Assembly (NCBI RefSeq): GCF_026013415.1
Contig: NZ_JAPDOK010000006.1
Location: forward strand, 62,001-126,000
Direction: 5' to 3'
DNA from: Sphingomonas caeni
GTDB lineage: Bacteria > Pseudomonadota > Alphaproteobacteria > Sphingomonadales > Sphingomonadaceae
DNA: 64,000 bases
Under the pieces are notes generated by a model. That model ran no database searches. It worked only from the letters and a program-made list of their open reading frames with translations, and was not told where the DNA came from. Numbering within the stretch: position 1 is the stretch's first letter; the number at the start of each line of letters is the position of its first letter. Shown here one piece after another: positions 8,437 to 16,944 of this stretch. The translations under genes were made by a program, and so were the position numbers.

Positions 8437-9096
8437 ATGGACAGTGGAAATCCGCCGGCCGAAGAGGCGCGCGTGCCCCGCGAGCGGCCCTGGATCGCGC
8501 GCCTCTGGGGCATATTGGCCGAGCCGCGCGCCGAATGGGCGGTGATCGAGACCGAGGAAGACACGATCCGCGGGCTGATGGTGCGCTGGGTGGCGCCGCT
8601 CGCCGCGGTGGGGCCGGTCGCCAAGCTGGTCGGATCGCAGCTGTTCGGGCGCAACCAATATGGCGCCGACATGCGTCCGCCGATCCAGACGGCGCTGACC
8701 GAGGCGGCGGTGACCTGGCTGCTGACGCTTGCCGGGGTGTGGCTGCTCGCGCGGATGATCTCGGGACTGGCGGTCTATTTCGGCGGGCGCGGGCACCGGA
8801 CCCAGGCGATGAAGGTGGCGGCCTATGGCGGGACTGCGGCGTTCCTTTCGGGCGGCTTCGCGCTGGTGCCGCGGCTCGAATGGTTCGAGGCGCTGGGGCT
8901 CTACAGCCTCTATCTGATCTTCGCCGGGCTACCCACGCTGATGCATGTGACGCGGCGCAAGGCGCTGGTCTTCACCGTGGTGACCCTGCTCGCGACGATC
9001 GGGCTGACGATCGCACTGACGATCGCGGTGATTTTGTCGAAGGACAGCTTCACGCCCGAATTTCCCGACGCCGCCTATAATTACACGCCGCCGTAA
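8437..9096 (+). CDS. Yip1-domain membrane protein
   Basis: A 219-residue inner-membrane protein with about five hydrophobic segments. The N-terminal motif ([19 protein letters not shown] followed by [19 protein letters not shown]) is characteristic of bacterial YIP1 proteins. It is a paralogue of the next gene: both have ILxxPxxEWxxIxxE near the start, then VPLAAIGP, and [18 protein letters not shown] in the C-terminal half. The ATG at 8437 lies 72 bases from the divergent hslV start. The biochemical function of bacterial Yip1 proteins is not established. Confidence 0.75.
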   Translation: MDSGNPPAEEARVPRERPWIARLWGILAEPRAEWAVIETEEDTIRGLMVRWVAPLAAVGPVAKLVGSQLFGRNQYGADMRPPIQTALTEAAVTWLLTLAGVWLLARMISGLAVYFGGRGHRTQAMKVAAYGGTAAFLSGGFALVPRLEWFEALGLYSLYLIFAGLPTLMHVTRRKALVFTVVTLLATIGLTIALTIAVILSKDSFTPEFPDAAYNYTPP

Positions 9097-9297
9097 AAGG
9101 GGCTTGGGACCATAAAAGGGCTTGGGCCGGGGTAACCATTGCGGCTGCGGCGCGGGGCCCCTAGGGTGGTCCCGTCGGCATCCATCGGGTCCCGCCTTGC
9201 CGCGTGGCCCCCGGGAGGAGCGTCGCGGCGCCGCGCTTGCGGCTCCAGTCCCCCCGCCGGCCGGTTGGCTATTCCAACGAGAATGGAGGGCATATCG

Positions 9298-9918
9298 ATG
9301 GCATCAGCACCACCAGGCGGAATGATCGGGCGCATCAAGGCGATCCTGATGGACCCCAAGAACGAGTTCCAACGGATCGACGCCGAGCCGATGACGGTGA
9401 GCGGGATCATGACCGGATGGGTCGTACCGCTGGCGGCGATCGGGCCGGTGGCGGGCCTGATCGGCATGTCGCTGTTCTTCAGCGGTTTCGGCGGGCTGAT
9501 CATCCGGCCGTCGATGACGTGGCTGATCGGTTCGGCGGTGATCTCCTATGTGCTCGCTTTGGTCTCGGCCTATGTCGTCTCGCTGATCATCGATGCGCTG
9601 GCGCCCAGCTTTGGCGGGCAGAAGAACCCGGTGCAGGCACTCAAGGCGTTCGCCTATGCGATGACGGCAGCCTATATCGGCGGGATCTTCGCGATCATTC
9701 CGATGCTCGGAATCCTCGGCTTGGTTGCAGGGGTCTACAGCCTCTATCTCCTCTATATCGGGCTGCCGATCCTGATGAAGTCGCCGCCCGACAAGGCGGT
9801 GGGCTATGTCGTCGTCACGATCGTGGTCGCGATCCTGGTGATGTGGACGATCAACCTGGTGACGGGCGCGATCATGGTCGCGTTCATGGGGTCGCCGATC
9901 ACCGGACTCAGAATGTGA
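9298..9918 (+). CDS. Yip1-domain membrane protein, paralogue of the preceding gene
   Basis: A 206-residue polytopic membrane protein (ILMDPKNEFQRIDAEPMTV, GWVVPLAAIGPVAGLIG, LGLVAGVYSLYLLYIGLPIL). Start choice: the ATG at 9298 has GGAGGG seven bases upstream, whereas the ATG at 9283 has no good ribosome site. The 200-base gap before it holds a short direct repeat (AAAAGGGGCTTGGG and AAAAGGGCTTGGG, about 9095-9127) and otherwise nothing recognisable. The function is unknown. Confidence 0.75.
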   Translation: MASAPPGGMIGRIKAILMDPKNEFQRIDAEPMTVSGIMTGWVVPLAAIGPVAGLIGMSLFFSGFGGLIIRPSMTWLIGSAVISYVLALVSAYVVSLIIDALAPSFGGQKNPVQALKAFAYAMTAAYIGGIFAIIPMLGILGLVAGVYSLYLLYIGLPILMKSPPDKAVGYVVVTIVVAILVMWTINLVTGAIMVAFMGSPITGLRM

Positions 9919-9961
9919 GGCCGGGCGGGGCCGGGCGTGTGCCGGCCCCGCCATCCGGGCG

Positions 9962-10375
9962 TCATTTGTCGACGCCCTTGATCTTCCCCCATTGGCGCGC
10001 GGCGGTGTAGCCGAGATAGCCGGTGCCGAAGAGTGCGTAGAGCGGCTCGGGGATGCCGGCGAGATAGGCGTTCATGTTCGCGGCGATGGCGTGCGCCATG
10101 TCGGGGCGGAACGCGCCGATAAGGCCCATCGGGATCGCCCAGAGCAGTAGCGCGTACATGACGTAGAGGAAGCTCGGCCGCGCCCGGCTGGTCCAGGGAT
10201 CGGCCGATTGCGCCTCCACGACGATCGCGCTGAGCTGGGTGCGGGTAGCTTCCAGTTCCTGGCTGCCCTGCAGTTCGAGCAGCCTGAGCTTGGCCGCGTC
10301 GCGCGCCTTGGGGTCCGGGATGATCTTGTCGATGATCCCGGCGATTGGTCCGATCAGTCCTTCGATGATGCCCAT
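9962..10375 (-). CDS. 3TM holin of the gene-transfer-agent type
   Basis: A 137-residue protein. Residues 1-60 form a soluble, helical N-terminal part (MGIIEGLIGPIAGIIDKIIPDP, then RLLELQGSQELEATRTQ). A central PWTSRARPSFLYVMYALLLW begins the membrane part, which has two to three hydrophobic helices, and the C terminus YLGYTAARQWGKIKG is basic. This layout and the PW(T/V)SRARP motif match the 3TM holin family linked to release of gene-transfer-agent particles in Alphaproteobacteria. No capsid, portal or endolysin gene is near, so it is an orphan copy. The promoter side carries a 17-base palindrome (10405-10421). Confidence 0.7.
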   Translation of the reverse strand: MGIIEGLIGPIAGIIDKIIPDPKARDAAKLRLLELQGSQELEATRTQLSAIVVEAQSADPWTSRARPSFLYVMYALLLWAIPMGLIGAFRPDMAHAIAANMNAYLAGIPEPLYALFGTGYLGYTAARQWGKIKGVDK

Positions 10376-10404
10376 GTGTCCCTCCTTCGGTTGAGGGCGA
10401 TGGA

Positions 10405-10421
10405 ATAACCTATATGGTTAT
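10405..10421. promoter_or_regulatory. Perfect palindrome ATAACC-N5-GGTTAT upstream of the holin gene
   Basis: ATAACC at 10405-10410 and GGTTAT at 10416-10421 are exact inverted half-sites around TATAT, 30 bases upstream of the holin start. On the minus strand it contains TAACCAT, one base short of the CtrA half-site TTAACCAT known in Alphaproteobacteria. That similarity is suggestive only. A dyad in this place is a plausible operator. Confidence 0.4.
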
Positions 10422-10575
10422 CTGTAGGAAAGCTTGAAATCCGTTTAGGTTCTTCTCTGGGCATGCATAACGCGGGCCTGAAGAGTCGATTCCTCCGGCG
10501 CTCCTCATCGCCTGCATCGTCCCTGCACGGGGCCGGTGTAGGAACGCGATCTGGATTGGCAACGGAGGCATGCAG

Positions 10576-10956
10576 ATGATCGAATCGAGCGAAAGCGCCG
10601 GGAGCGGCGCCCTGTCCTATCGTGCGGGGGTCGCGGTGGCGGTGGTGACGTCGCTGCTGACCGTGTGGACCAGCATCGTTCGCGATGACGGCAGCGGCAT
10701 GGGCTTTTTCCTGGTGATCATGGCGGCGATGGTGGGCGGATTCGCTGCCTGGTTCCGGGCGGCCGGCATGGCGTGGACCATGGTTGGCGTCGCGGCCATG
10801 CAGACGTCGCTGAGCATCGCCACCGCGACCGCGCCGGTGGTCGCGAGGGTGCCCGACGCTTCGTTCAGGGCCCTGCTGTTCGGTGGCGTCTTCAGTGCGC
10901 TGTGGCTGGTATCGGCGGCGTTGTTCCACGCGGCGTCGAAAAGGCGCGCGGCCTGA
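10576..10956 (+). CDS. Small four-helix membrane protein of unknown function
   Basis: A 126-residue protein with four predicted hydrophobic helices (AGVAVAVVTSLLTVW; GMGFFLVIMAAMVGGFAAW; MAWTMVGVAAMQTSLSIATA; ALLFGGVFSALWLVSAALFHA) and a basic C-terminal tail. The ATG at 10576 has GGAGG at seven bases; the ATG six bases earlier is too close to that site. It stands alone between the holin gene and the ABC-F gene. I do not recognise the family beyond general small membrane proteins. Confidence 0.6.
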   Translation: MIESSESAGSGALSYRAGVAVAVVTSLLTVWTSIVRDDGSGMGFFLVIMAAMVGGFAAWFRAAGMAWTMVGVAAMQTSLSIATATAPVVARVPDASFRALLFGGVFSALWLVSAALFHAASKRRAA

Positions 10957-11005
10957 TCGCCGCACACTAGGCGTGCGCACCAGCCCCTGCTAGGCGCGCG
11001 CCATC

Positions 11006-12880
11006 ATGCTCAACCTGACCGACATCACGGTGCGCCTCGGCGGACGCACGATCATCGACGGCGCGACCGCCAAGCTGCCGCCCAAGTCCCGCGTCGGGCT
11101 GATCGGGCGCAACGGGGCGGGCAAGACCACGCTCGTCAAGGTAGTGGCGAGCCAGCTCGAGCCCGATACGGGGTCGGTCGACATGCCGCGGGGATCGCGG
11201 ATCGGCTATATCGCGCAGGAGGCCCCGGCCGGGACCGCGACGCCGTTCGAGACGGTGCTGGCGGCGGACACCGAGCGCGCGGCGCTGCTCGACGAGGCCG
11301 AGCATAGCCATGACCCCGACCGGCTGGGCGAGTTGCACGAGCGGCTGAACGCGATCGACGCGCATTCGGCGCCGTCGCGCGCCGCCCGGATCCTGGTCGG
11401 GCTCGGCTTCGACGAGGAAGCGCAGCACCGGCCGCTCGACAGTTTCTCGGGCGGGTGGCGGATGCGGGTGGCGCTCGCCAGCCTGCTCTTCTCGCAGCCC
11501 GAATTGCTCCTGCTCGACGAGCCTTCGAACCATCTCGATCTCGAAGCGGTGCTGTGGCTCGAGGATTTCCTCGTTTCCTATCCCGCGACGATCCTGATCG
11601 TCAGCCATGAGCGCGACTTCCTCAACAATGTCGTCGATCACATCCTGCATTTGGATCGCGGCAAGCTGACCCTCTATCCGGGCGGCTATGACGCGTTCGA
11701 GCGGCAGCGCGCCGAGCGGCAGGCGCAGCTCGCCTCGGCCCGGGCCAAGCAGCAGGCCGAGCGCGAGAAGCTCGAGGACTATGTCCGCCGCAACTCGGCG
11801 CGCGCCTCGACCGCGAAGCAGGCGCAGTCGCGCGCCAAAGCCCTTGCGAGAATGCAGCCGATCGCCGAGCTGCTCGACGATCCCTCGCTCCATTTCGATT
11901 TCCCGAGCCCCGACGAGCTGCGCCCGCCGCTGATCACGCTCGATATGGCGAGCGTCGGTTACGGCGAGGTCGAGATATTGCGGAAGCTCAACCTGCGGCT
12001 CGATCCCGACGACCGGATCGCGCTGCTTGGCCGCAACGGCAACGGCAAGACCACGCTGGCGCGGCTGCTCGCGGCGCAGCTGGCGCCGATGGACGGGGCG
12101 ATGAACGCCTCGGGCAAGATGCGGGTGGGCTATTTCACCCAGTATCAGGTCGAGGAACTCGAGCCGAGCGAGACTCCGCTCCAGCATATGACCGTGCTGA
12201 TGAAGGGCGCGACCCAGGGCGCGGTGCGTGCGCAATTGGGGCGGTTCGGCTTTGCGGGGAACAAGGCGACGACGCAGGTCGGCAAGCTTTCGGGCGGCGA
12301 GCGCGCGCGGCTGGCGCTGGCGCTGATCACCCGCGACGCGCCGCACATGCTGATCCTCGACGAGCCGACCAACCATCTCGACGTCGATGCGCGCGAGGCG
12401 CTGGTCCAGGCGCTCAACGAATATTCGGGCGCGGTGGTGATCGTCAGCCATGACCGGCACATGCTCGAGATGACCGCGGACCGGCTGGTGCTCGTCGATG
12501 GCGGGACCGCGAAGGAATTCGACGGCTCGCTCGACGATTATATCGCCTTCGTGCTCGCCAAGGATGCCAGCGACGCGGCCAAAAGCGGCGACGGCAAGGC
12601 CAGCAAGAAGGACGCGCGGCGCGCGGCGGCGCAGGCGCGCGAGCTGGGCACGGTCTTGCGCAAGGCGGCCAAGGCGGCGGAGGCCGAGCTGGCGAAGCTC
12701 ACCGAGCAGCGCAGCGCGATCGACCGGGCGATGTTCGATCCCGGCACTGCGGACACGGCGCTGGCGGGGTTGACGATGACCGAGCTGATGAAGCGCCGCG
12801 CCGCGCTGGAGACCAAGATCGAGGCGGCGGAAGTGGCGTGGCTCGAGGCCAGCGAGGCGCTGGAAGCCATTGCAGCTTGA
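11006..12880 (+). CDS. ABC-F family ATPase (ribosome-associated, YheS/Uup-like)
   Basis: A 624-residue soluble protein with two ABC ATPase cassettes and no membrane segments. Cassette 1: Walker A GRNGAGKTT, signature SFSGGWRMR, Walker B LLLLDEPSNHLD. Cassette 2: GRNGNGKTT, LSGGERARLALAL, MLILDEPTNHLD. A charged linker (about 235-300, RAKQQAEREKLEDYVRR) joins them and a C-terminal coiled coil (about 535-620) follows. ABC-F proteins act on the ribosome E-site during translation. A TTGCAGC/GCTGCAA hairpin (12870-12888) overlaps its stop and may help end the transcript. Confidence 0.9.
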   Translation: MLNLTDITVRLGGRTIIDGATAKLPPKSRVGLIGRNGAGKTTLVKVVASQLEPDTGSVDMPRGSRIGYIAQEAPAGTATPFETVLAADTERAALLDEAEHSHDPDRLGELHERLNAIDAHSAPSRAARILVGLGFDEEAQHRPLDSFSGGWRMRVALASLLFSQPELLLLDEPSNHLDLEAVLWLEDFLVSYPATILIVSHERDFLNNVVDHILHLDRGKLTLYPGGYDAFERQRAERQAQLASARAKQQAEREKLEDYVRRNSARASTAKQAQSRAKALARMQPIAELLDDPSLHFDFPSPDELRPPLITLDMASVGYGEVEILRKLNLRLDPDDRIALLGRNGNGKTTLARLLAAQLAPMDGAMNASGKMRVGYFTQYQVEELEPSETPLQHMTVLMKGATQGAVRAQLGRFGFAGNKATTQVGKLSGGERARLALALITRDAPHMLILDEPTNHLDVDAREALVQALNEYSGAVVIVSHDRHMLEMTADRLVLVDGGTAKEFDGSLDDYIAFVLAKDASDAAKSGDGKASKKDARRAAAQARELGTVLRKAAKAAEAELAKLTEQRSAIDRAMFDPGTADTALAGLTMTELMKRRAALETKIEAAEVAWLEASEALEAIAA

Positions 12881-12984
12881 GGCTGCAAGGCGCTGATATT
12901 CGGTCCATTTTGGACTGATCGAACCCCGGCTGGCCTAGGTATTTTGCCGGGCGAGAAATAACCTTGCGCAGGCTGCAAACAGGC

Positions 12985-12998
12985 TTAATCCTGATCAG
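12985..12998. promoter_or_regulatory. Possible FNR/FixK-type box upstream of fixL
   Basis: TTAAT-CCTG-ATCAG matches the FNR/FixK consensus TTGAT-N4-ATCAA at eight of ten half-site positions. It sits directly before the GTG start of the fixL-like gene (13011), which is closer than a typical activator site. It could mark feedback control or be chance. Confidence 0.25.
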
Positions 12999-13010
12999 TC
13001 TGGAAACATT

Positions 13011-14540
13011 GTGGACACACAAATGGCTCCTCCCCGCCTCGGCACGCTTGCCGAGGATCTTGCGCTCTTCGTCGAAAGCGCCACCGACCGGGCTGTGCTC
13101 CTGACCGACGCTGAAGGGCGGGTGACCGCCTGGCTGAAAGGCGCCGAGACGCTGATGGGGTGGGGGCGGGACGAGATTGCCGGCGAGCCGGCTGATCGCC
13201 TCTATCCGATCGGCGACCTCACCGCGGGGCTGCCCGCGCTCGAGCGCGCCGCCGCCGCGGACAATGGCCCGCAGCGCTCCGAGGGCTGGCGGGTCCGCAA
13301 AGACGGTTCCGAATTCGCTGCCGATACGACGATCGTCGCGCTGCGAAACCCGGACGGCAGTCTGCGCGGGTTCGGGCTGAGCATCGTCGATATCACCGCG
13401 CGCAAGGCGGCCGAGCAGGCGCTGGCGCATAGCGAACTCCATGTCCGCTCGATCCTGGCGACGGTGCCGAGCGCGATGGTGGTGATCGACGAGCTGGGGA
13501 CGATGCTGTCGTTCAGCGCGGCGGCTGAAAAGCTGTTCGGATGGTCCGAAGCCGATGTGATCGGGCGCAACGTCAAGATGCTGATGCCCAATCCCGATCA
13601 CGACCGGCACGACCAGTATCTCTCGCGCTACCGTTCGACCGGCGAGCGGCGGATCATCGGGATCGGCCGGATCATCGTCGCGCAGCGCCGCGACGGGACG
13701 CAGTTTCCGATGGAGCTGTCGGTGGGCGAGGCGAGCAGCGACGGGCGCCGCATCTTCACGGGCTTCATCCGCGACCTGAGCGAGGAGCAGCGCGCCGAAT
13801 TCAAGCTGCAGGAGCTCCAGTCCGAGCTGATCCATGTCGCGCGGGTGAGCGCGATGGGGACGATGGCGTCGACTCTGGCGCACGAACTCAATCAGCCGCT
13901 GACCGCGATCGCCAACTATACGCACGCCGCTTCCGACCTGCTCGGACGCGACGGGGCGCCGCCGGTCGACCTGCTCCAGGAGGCGGTCTCCGAGGCCGCC
14001 AAGGAAGCGTTGCGTGCGGGGAATATCGTGAGGCGGCTGCGCGACTTCGTGGCGCGCGGCGAGGTCGAGCAGCGCGTCGAGAATCTGCCCGACATGATCG
14101 ACGAAGCCTCGCGGCTGGCGCTGATGGGCGCACGCGAGCGCAGCGTGAGAACGATCTTCAAGATCGATCCCGCCATCGAGAAGGTCGTCGCCGACCGTGT
14201 CCAGATCCAGCAGGTGATCGTCAATCTGCTGCGCAACGCGGTCGACGCGATCGGCGAGGGCGCGGTGCGCGAGATCACGGTGACTACCGCGCGCGATTTG
14301 CAGGGCATGGTGCGGATCAGCGTGGCGGACACCGGCAGCGGGATCGCGGACGAAGTGCAGGCGCAATTGTTCGAGGCATTTGCGAGTACCAAGGAGCAGG
14401 GGATGGGTCTGGGCCTGTCGATCTGCCGGACAATCGTGGAGGCGCATGGCGGCCGGATCTGGGCGGAGCCGCGCGAGGGCGGCGGCACCGTGTTCCAGTT
14501 CACGATCATGAGCGCGGATGGGGAGGAGATCGATGAGTGA
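13011..14540 (+). CDS. fixL: FixL-type oxygen-sensing histidine kinase
   Basis: A 509-residue sensor kinase: PAS domain 1 (about 20-130), heme PAS domain 2 (about 140-260), phosphoacceptor domain and ATPase domain. The second PAS keeps the residues that define FixL: His200 in DRHDQYLSRYR (heme ligand) and Arg220 in RIIGIGR (gas-sensing Arg), the same spacing and numbers as Bradyrhizobium FixL. The phospho-acceptor is His291 in LAHELNQPLTAI; NLLRNAVDAIG and GMGLGLSICRTI form the N and G boxes. It has no membrane segments. The GTG start is followed 12 bases later by an ATG that could also be used. It overlaps fixJ. Confidence 0.88.
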   Translation: MDTQMAPPRLGTLAEDLALFVESATDRAVLLTDAEGRVTAWLKGAETLMGWGRDEIAGEPADRLYPIGDLTAGLPALERAAAADNGPQRSEGWRVRKDGSEFAADTTIVALRNPDGSLRGFGLSIVDITARKAAEQALAHSELHVRSILATVPSAMVVIDELGTMLSFSAAAEKLFGWSEADVIGRNVKMLMPNPDHDRHDQYLSRYRSTGERRIIGIGRIIVAQRRDGTQFPMELSVGEASSDGRRIFTGFIRDLSEEQRAEFKLQELQSELIHVARVSAMGTMASTLAHELNQPLTAIANYTHAASDLLGRDGAPPVDLLQEAVSEAAKEALRAGNIVRRLRDFVARGEVEQRVENLPDMIDEASRLALMGARERSVRTIFKIDPAIEKVVADRVQIQQVIVNLLRNAVDAIGEGAVREITVTTARDLQGMVRISVADTGSGIADEVQAQLFEAFASTKEQGMGLGLSICRTIVEAHGGRIWAEPREGGGTVFQFTIMSADGEEIDE

Positions 14541-15147
14541 AGCGCAACTCGTCCATATCGTGGACGACGAGGAGTCGATCCGGAAATCGGCGAGCTTCCT
14601 GCTTCGGACCTCGGGGTTCGAAACGCGCACCTACCCCTCGGGCGTCGCCTTTCTGGGCGAGGCGAAGCGTGCCGAGCCCGGCTGCGTGCTGCTCGACATC
14701 CGCATGCCCGAGATGGACGGGCTCGAGGTGCAGCGCGAACTCAATGCGCGCGGGGTGACGATGCCGGTGATCGTGCTGACCGGGCATGGCGATATCGGTA
14801 TCGCCGTGCAGGCGATGAAGGCGGGCGCGGTCGATTTCCTCGAAAAGCCGTTCGAGAAGGATCATCTGCTCGAGGCGATCGCCACCGCGTTCGGCCGGCT
14901 GGCGCACGACCAGGATTCGGATCAGGCCCAGCGCGACGCGGAGGTCCGCATCGGCGTGCTCAGCCCGCGCGAGCAGGATGTGCTGCGCGGGCTGGTACGC
15001 GGGCATCCGAACAAGACGATCGCCTATGATCTGGGCATCAGCCCGCGCACGGTGGAGGTCCACCGCGCCAATCTGATGGGCAAGCTCAAGGCGCGCAGCC
15101 TTTCGGAGGCGTTGCGGATCGCCTTCGCGGCGGGGCTCGCGGCGTAG
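14533..15147 (+). CDS. fixJ: FixJ-type response regulator
   Basis: A 204-residue regulator with a receiver domain (acidic pocket VDDEES, phospho-Asp in LLDIRMPEMDG, Thr in VLTGHGDI, Lys in LEKPF) and a C-terminal LuxR-type helix-turn-helix (LSPREQDVLRGLVRGHPNK followed by GISPRTVEVHRANLMGK). Both parts follow FixJ. Its ATG overlaps the end of fixL by eight bases, so kinase and regulator form a cognate pair. FixJ proteins activate fixK and other microaerobic genes; no fixK or nif gene lies nearby, so its targets are elsewhere. Confidence 0.9.
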   Translation: MSEAQLVHIVDDEESIRKSASFLLRTSGFETRTYPSGVAFLGEAKRAEPGCVLLDIRMPEMDGLEVQRELNARGVTMPVIVLTGHGDIGIAVQAMKAGAVDFLEKPFEKDHLLEAIATAFGRLAHDQDSDQAQRDAEVRIGVLSPREQDVLRGLVRGHPNKTIAYDLGISPRTVEVHRANLMGKLKARSLSEALRIAFAAGLAA

Positions 15148-15235
15148 GAACCCCTTGGGAACATCACGTACAGACCGGGGTGGGGGAGGCGTGGCAGAAT
15201 CGGGTGCCTGATCCAGCACCGGGAACCCCGTTCGA

Positions 15236-15628
15236 ATGGCCTCGCGAATCGCCCCACGCGGTCTCACCGTCCTCCTGGTCGAGGATGACGAGGGCGTGCG
15301 GCGTTCGTTGCAGCTTCTGCTTGAATGGAACGGCTTCGACGTCCGGGCGCATGCGCTTGCCGGCTCAGCGATGAAGCTGGCGCCGGCGGACTATGACCTG
15401 CTCGTTGCCGATTATTATCTGCAGGATGGCGACGGCATCGAATTGCTCGCGGTGCTGCGGCGGGCCGGGTGGCCGGGGCGCGCGGTGCTGATCACGGCGA
15501 GGGTTTCGGACGCGGTCGCCGAGCTGGCACGCGAGACCGGCTACCATGCGGTGCTCGAAAAGCCGCTCGCACGCCACGAATTGATCGCGGCGCTGACCGA
15601 GGGGCCGGAGGGCCCGGGCGGGGCGTGA
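15236..15628 (+). CDS. Stand-alone response-regulator receiver protein
   Basis: A 130-residue single-domain receiver: acidic residues in VLLVEDDEGVRRS, phospho-Asp in LLVADYYLQDGDG, Thr/Ser in VLITARVS and Lys in VLEKPLARHE. No output domain follows. It lies 88 bases after fixJ on the same strand. Single receivers next to FixL/FixJ-like pairs can act as phosphate sinks or antagonists, but no experiment supports that here. Confidence 0.8.
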   Translation: MASRIAPRGLTVLLVEDDEGVRRSLQLLLEWNGFDVRAHALAGSAMKLAPADYDLLVADYYLQDGDGIELLAVLRRAGWPGRAVLITARVSDAVAELARETGYHAVLEKPLARHELIAALTEGPEGPGGA

Positions 15629-15671
15629 CGGCGGGTCTTCGGAATTTGATCCGGCAAGACCGAACCACCTG

Positions 15672-15752
15672 CGTCATCCCGGCGAAAGCCGGGACCCAGG
15701 GTCACGAGGGTGACCTGCTTGGCTCTGGGGCCCGGCTTTCGCCGGGATGACG
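15672..15752. repeat. GTCATCCCGGCGAAAGCC inverted-repeat element, copy 2
   Basis: Arms begin CGTCATCCCGGCGAAAGCCG at 15672 and end with the reverse complement at 15752, with one mismatch in the outer GGGCCC/GGGTCC part. The spacer ends TGCTTGGCTCTGG, like copies 1 and 3. It lies between the receiver gene and a possible small gene on the other strand. Confidence 0.85.
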
Positions 15753-15775
15753 ACTTGGGGAAGATGGGTCTGATC

Positions 15776-15961
15776 CTAGGCCCCCCGGATGCGCCCCTCG
15801 CGGACATAGCCGAACGCGCCCTCGCCGGCCCAGGCCTTGCCGTCGGGAAAGCGCAGCTCGATCCCCGCAAGATCACTTTCGTCCGCGAGCCACATATTGA
15901 CCCCCATCCTCCCGTCGCCGACCTTCGCCACCGCGCTTCCGGTGCCATACCGGGAAGCCAC
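15776..15961 (-). CDS. Possible small protein, 61 residues, unknown
   Basis: An in-frame stretch from a GTG at 15961 (GGAG nine bases upstream) to a TAG at 15776. The product begins VASRYGTGSAVAKVGDGRMG and contains an acidic LADESDLAG and ELRFPDGKAW. Codon third positions show the same G/C bias as the neighbours, and the opposite-strand frames look less protein-like. No domain is recognised. Without this gene the 15629-16024 stretch would hold only the repeat element. Confidence 0.4.
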   Translation of the reverse strand: MASRYGTGSAVAKVGDGRMGVNMWLADESDLAGIELRFPDGKAWAGEGAFGYVREGRIRGA

Positions 15962-16024
15962 GACTGACTCCGCTAAAGCATTGCTGCATCGCTTTTGGGG
16001 TGGCGCGCGGTAATCCTGACACCG

Positions 16025-16828
16025 ATGACCGCCACCTCCGCCCAGCATGATTATTTCGACGGCCAGCTGAGGGCGAGCCATCCGGCCTTGTTCGAGCGCT
16101 ACGCGGCGGCGAGCGCGGCGGCGGTGGAGGAGGGGGCGTCGCTCGATCTGCGCTATGGCCCGCATCCGCGCCAGACGCTCGACCTGTTCCGCAGCCTGAC
16201 GCCGCCGCGCGCGACGATCCTCTATCTGCACGCGGGCTATTGGCAGTCGCGCGACAAGAGCGGGTTCCGCTTCATCGCGCCGCCGCTGACCGCGGACGGG
16301 TTCGACGTCGCGCTGGTCAATTATCCGCTCTGCCCCGAGGTGGGCGTAGCCGAGATCGTCGCGGCGACGCTGGCGGGGATGCCGCGGATCGTCGTGCTGC
16401 TGGGCGACGCGCCGATCGTGCTCGCGGGACATTCGGCGGGGGCGCAGATCGCGGTCGAGATCGGGATGGCGGCGCGGGGCCAGGGCTGGCGGGTTGCGGG
16501 AATCGTCTCGATCAGCGGCGTCTTCGATCTGGTTCCGCTGATCGGGACGAGCATCAACGACCGGCTCGCGCTCGACGAACAGGCCGCGCGACAGGCGTCG
16601 CCGCTGTTCCGGGTCGCGCCGGATTCGCCGCCGGCGCTCTTCGCGGTTGGCGAGGAGGAAACTGCGGGTTTCCGCGCGCAGACTCGCCGCATGGGCGAGG
16701 CCTGGGCCGCGGCGGGCAATGATGCGCGGCAGATCGTCGTGCCGGGCGCGGATCATTTCTCGATTCTCGGCGAGCTGGGCGACGGCGCGAATCCGCTCGG
16801 CGCTGCGGTGCGGGGCTTCGCGCCGTAA
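16025..16828 (+). CDS. Alpha/beta hydrolase (arylformamidase/esterase-like)
   Basis: A 267-residue alpha/beta hydrolase. The oxyanion motif is YLHAGYW (an HGGxW variant), the nucleophile elbow is LAGHSAGAQIA, and the catalytic His is in GADHFSIL near the C terminus; a plausible Asp or Glu is in AVGEEE. This set is seen in kynurenine formamidase-like and carboxylesterase enzymes that cut small aryl amides or esters. It precedes the aldehyde dehydrogenase-ligW operon, but the TGTATG-N5-CATACA operator separates them, so it is probably its own unit. Confidence 0.75.
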   Translation: MTATSAQHDYFDGQLRASHPALFERYAAASAAAVEEGASLDLRYGPHPRQTLDLFRSLTPPRATILYLHAGYWQSRDKSGFRFIAPPLTADGFDVALVNYPLCPEVGVAEIVAATLAGMPRIVVLLGDAPIVLAGHSAGAQIAVEIGMAARGQGWRVAGIVSISGVFDLVPLIGTSINDRLALDEQAARQASPLFRVAPDSPPALFAVGEEETAGFRAQTRRMGEAWAAAGNDARQIVVPGADHFSILGELGDGANPLGAAVRGFAP

Positions 16829-16858
16829 GACCGGGCTACCGCCGGCCCTGCGCATAAT

Positions 16859-16875
16859 TGTATGTCTTCCATACA
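16859..16875. promoter_or_regulatory. Operator TGTATG-N5-CATACA, site A
   Basis: Perfect inverted half-sites TGTATG (16859-16864) and CATACA (16870-16875) around TCTTC, 69 bases upstream of the aldehyde dehydrogenase GTG. The same 6-5-6 palindrome occurs before ligM/purU (40749), metF (43184) and the metE-like gene (49486). A MarR-type repressor such as the DesR of Sphingobium SYK-6, which controls vanillate O-demethylation, is the likeliest class of binder. That identity is an inference. Confidence 0.7.
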
Positions 16876-16944
16876 GATTGCAACCGCGCTATCGAGGTGC
16901 GGACGCGCATCGCCCGTCGTCGAGAACAGCGCTGGAGAGGAAGA

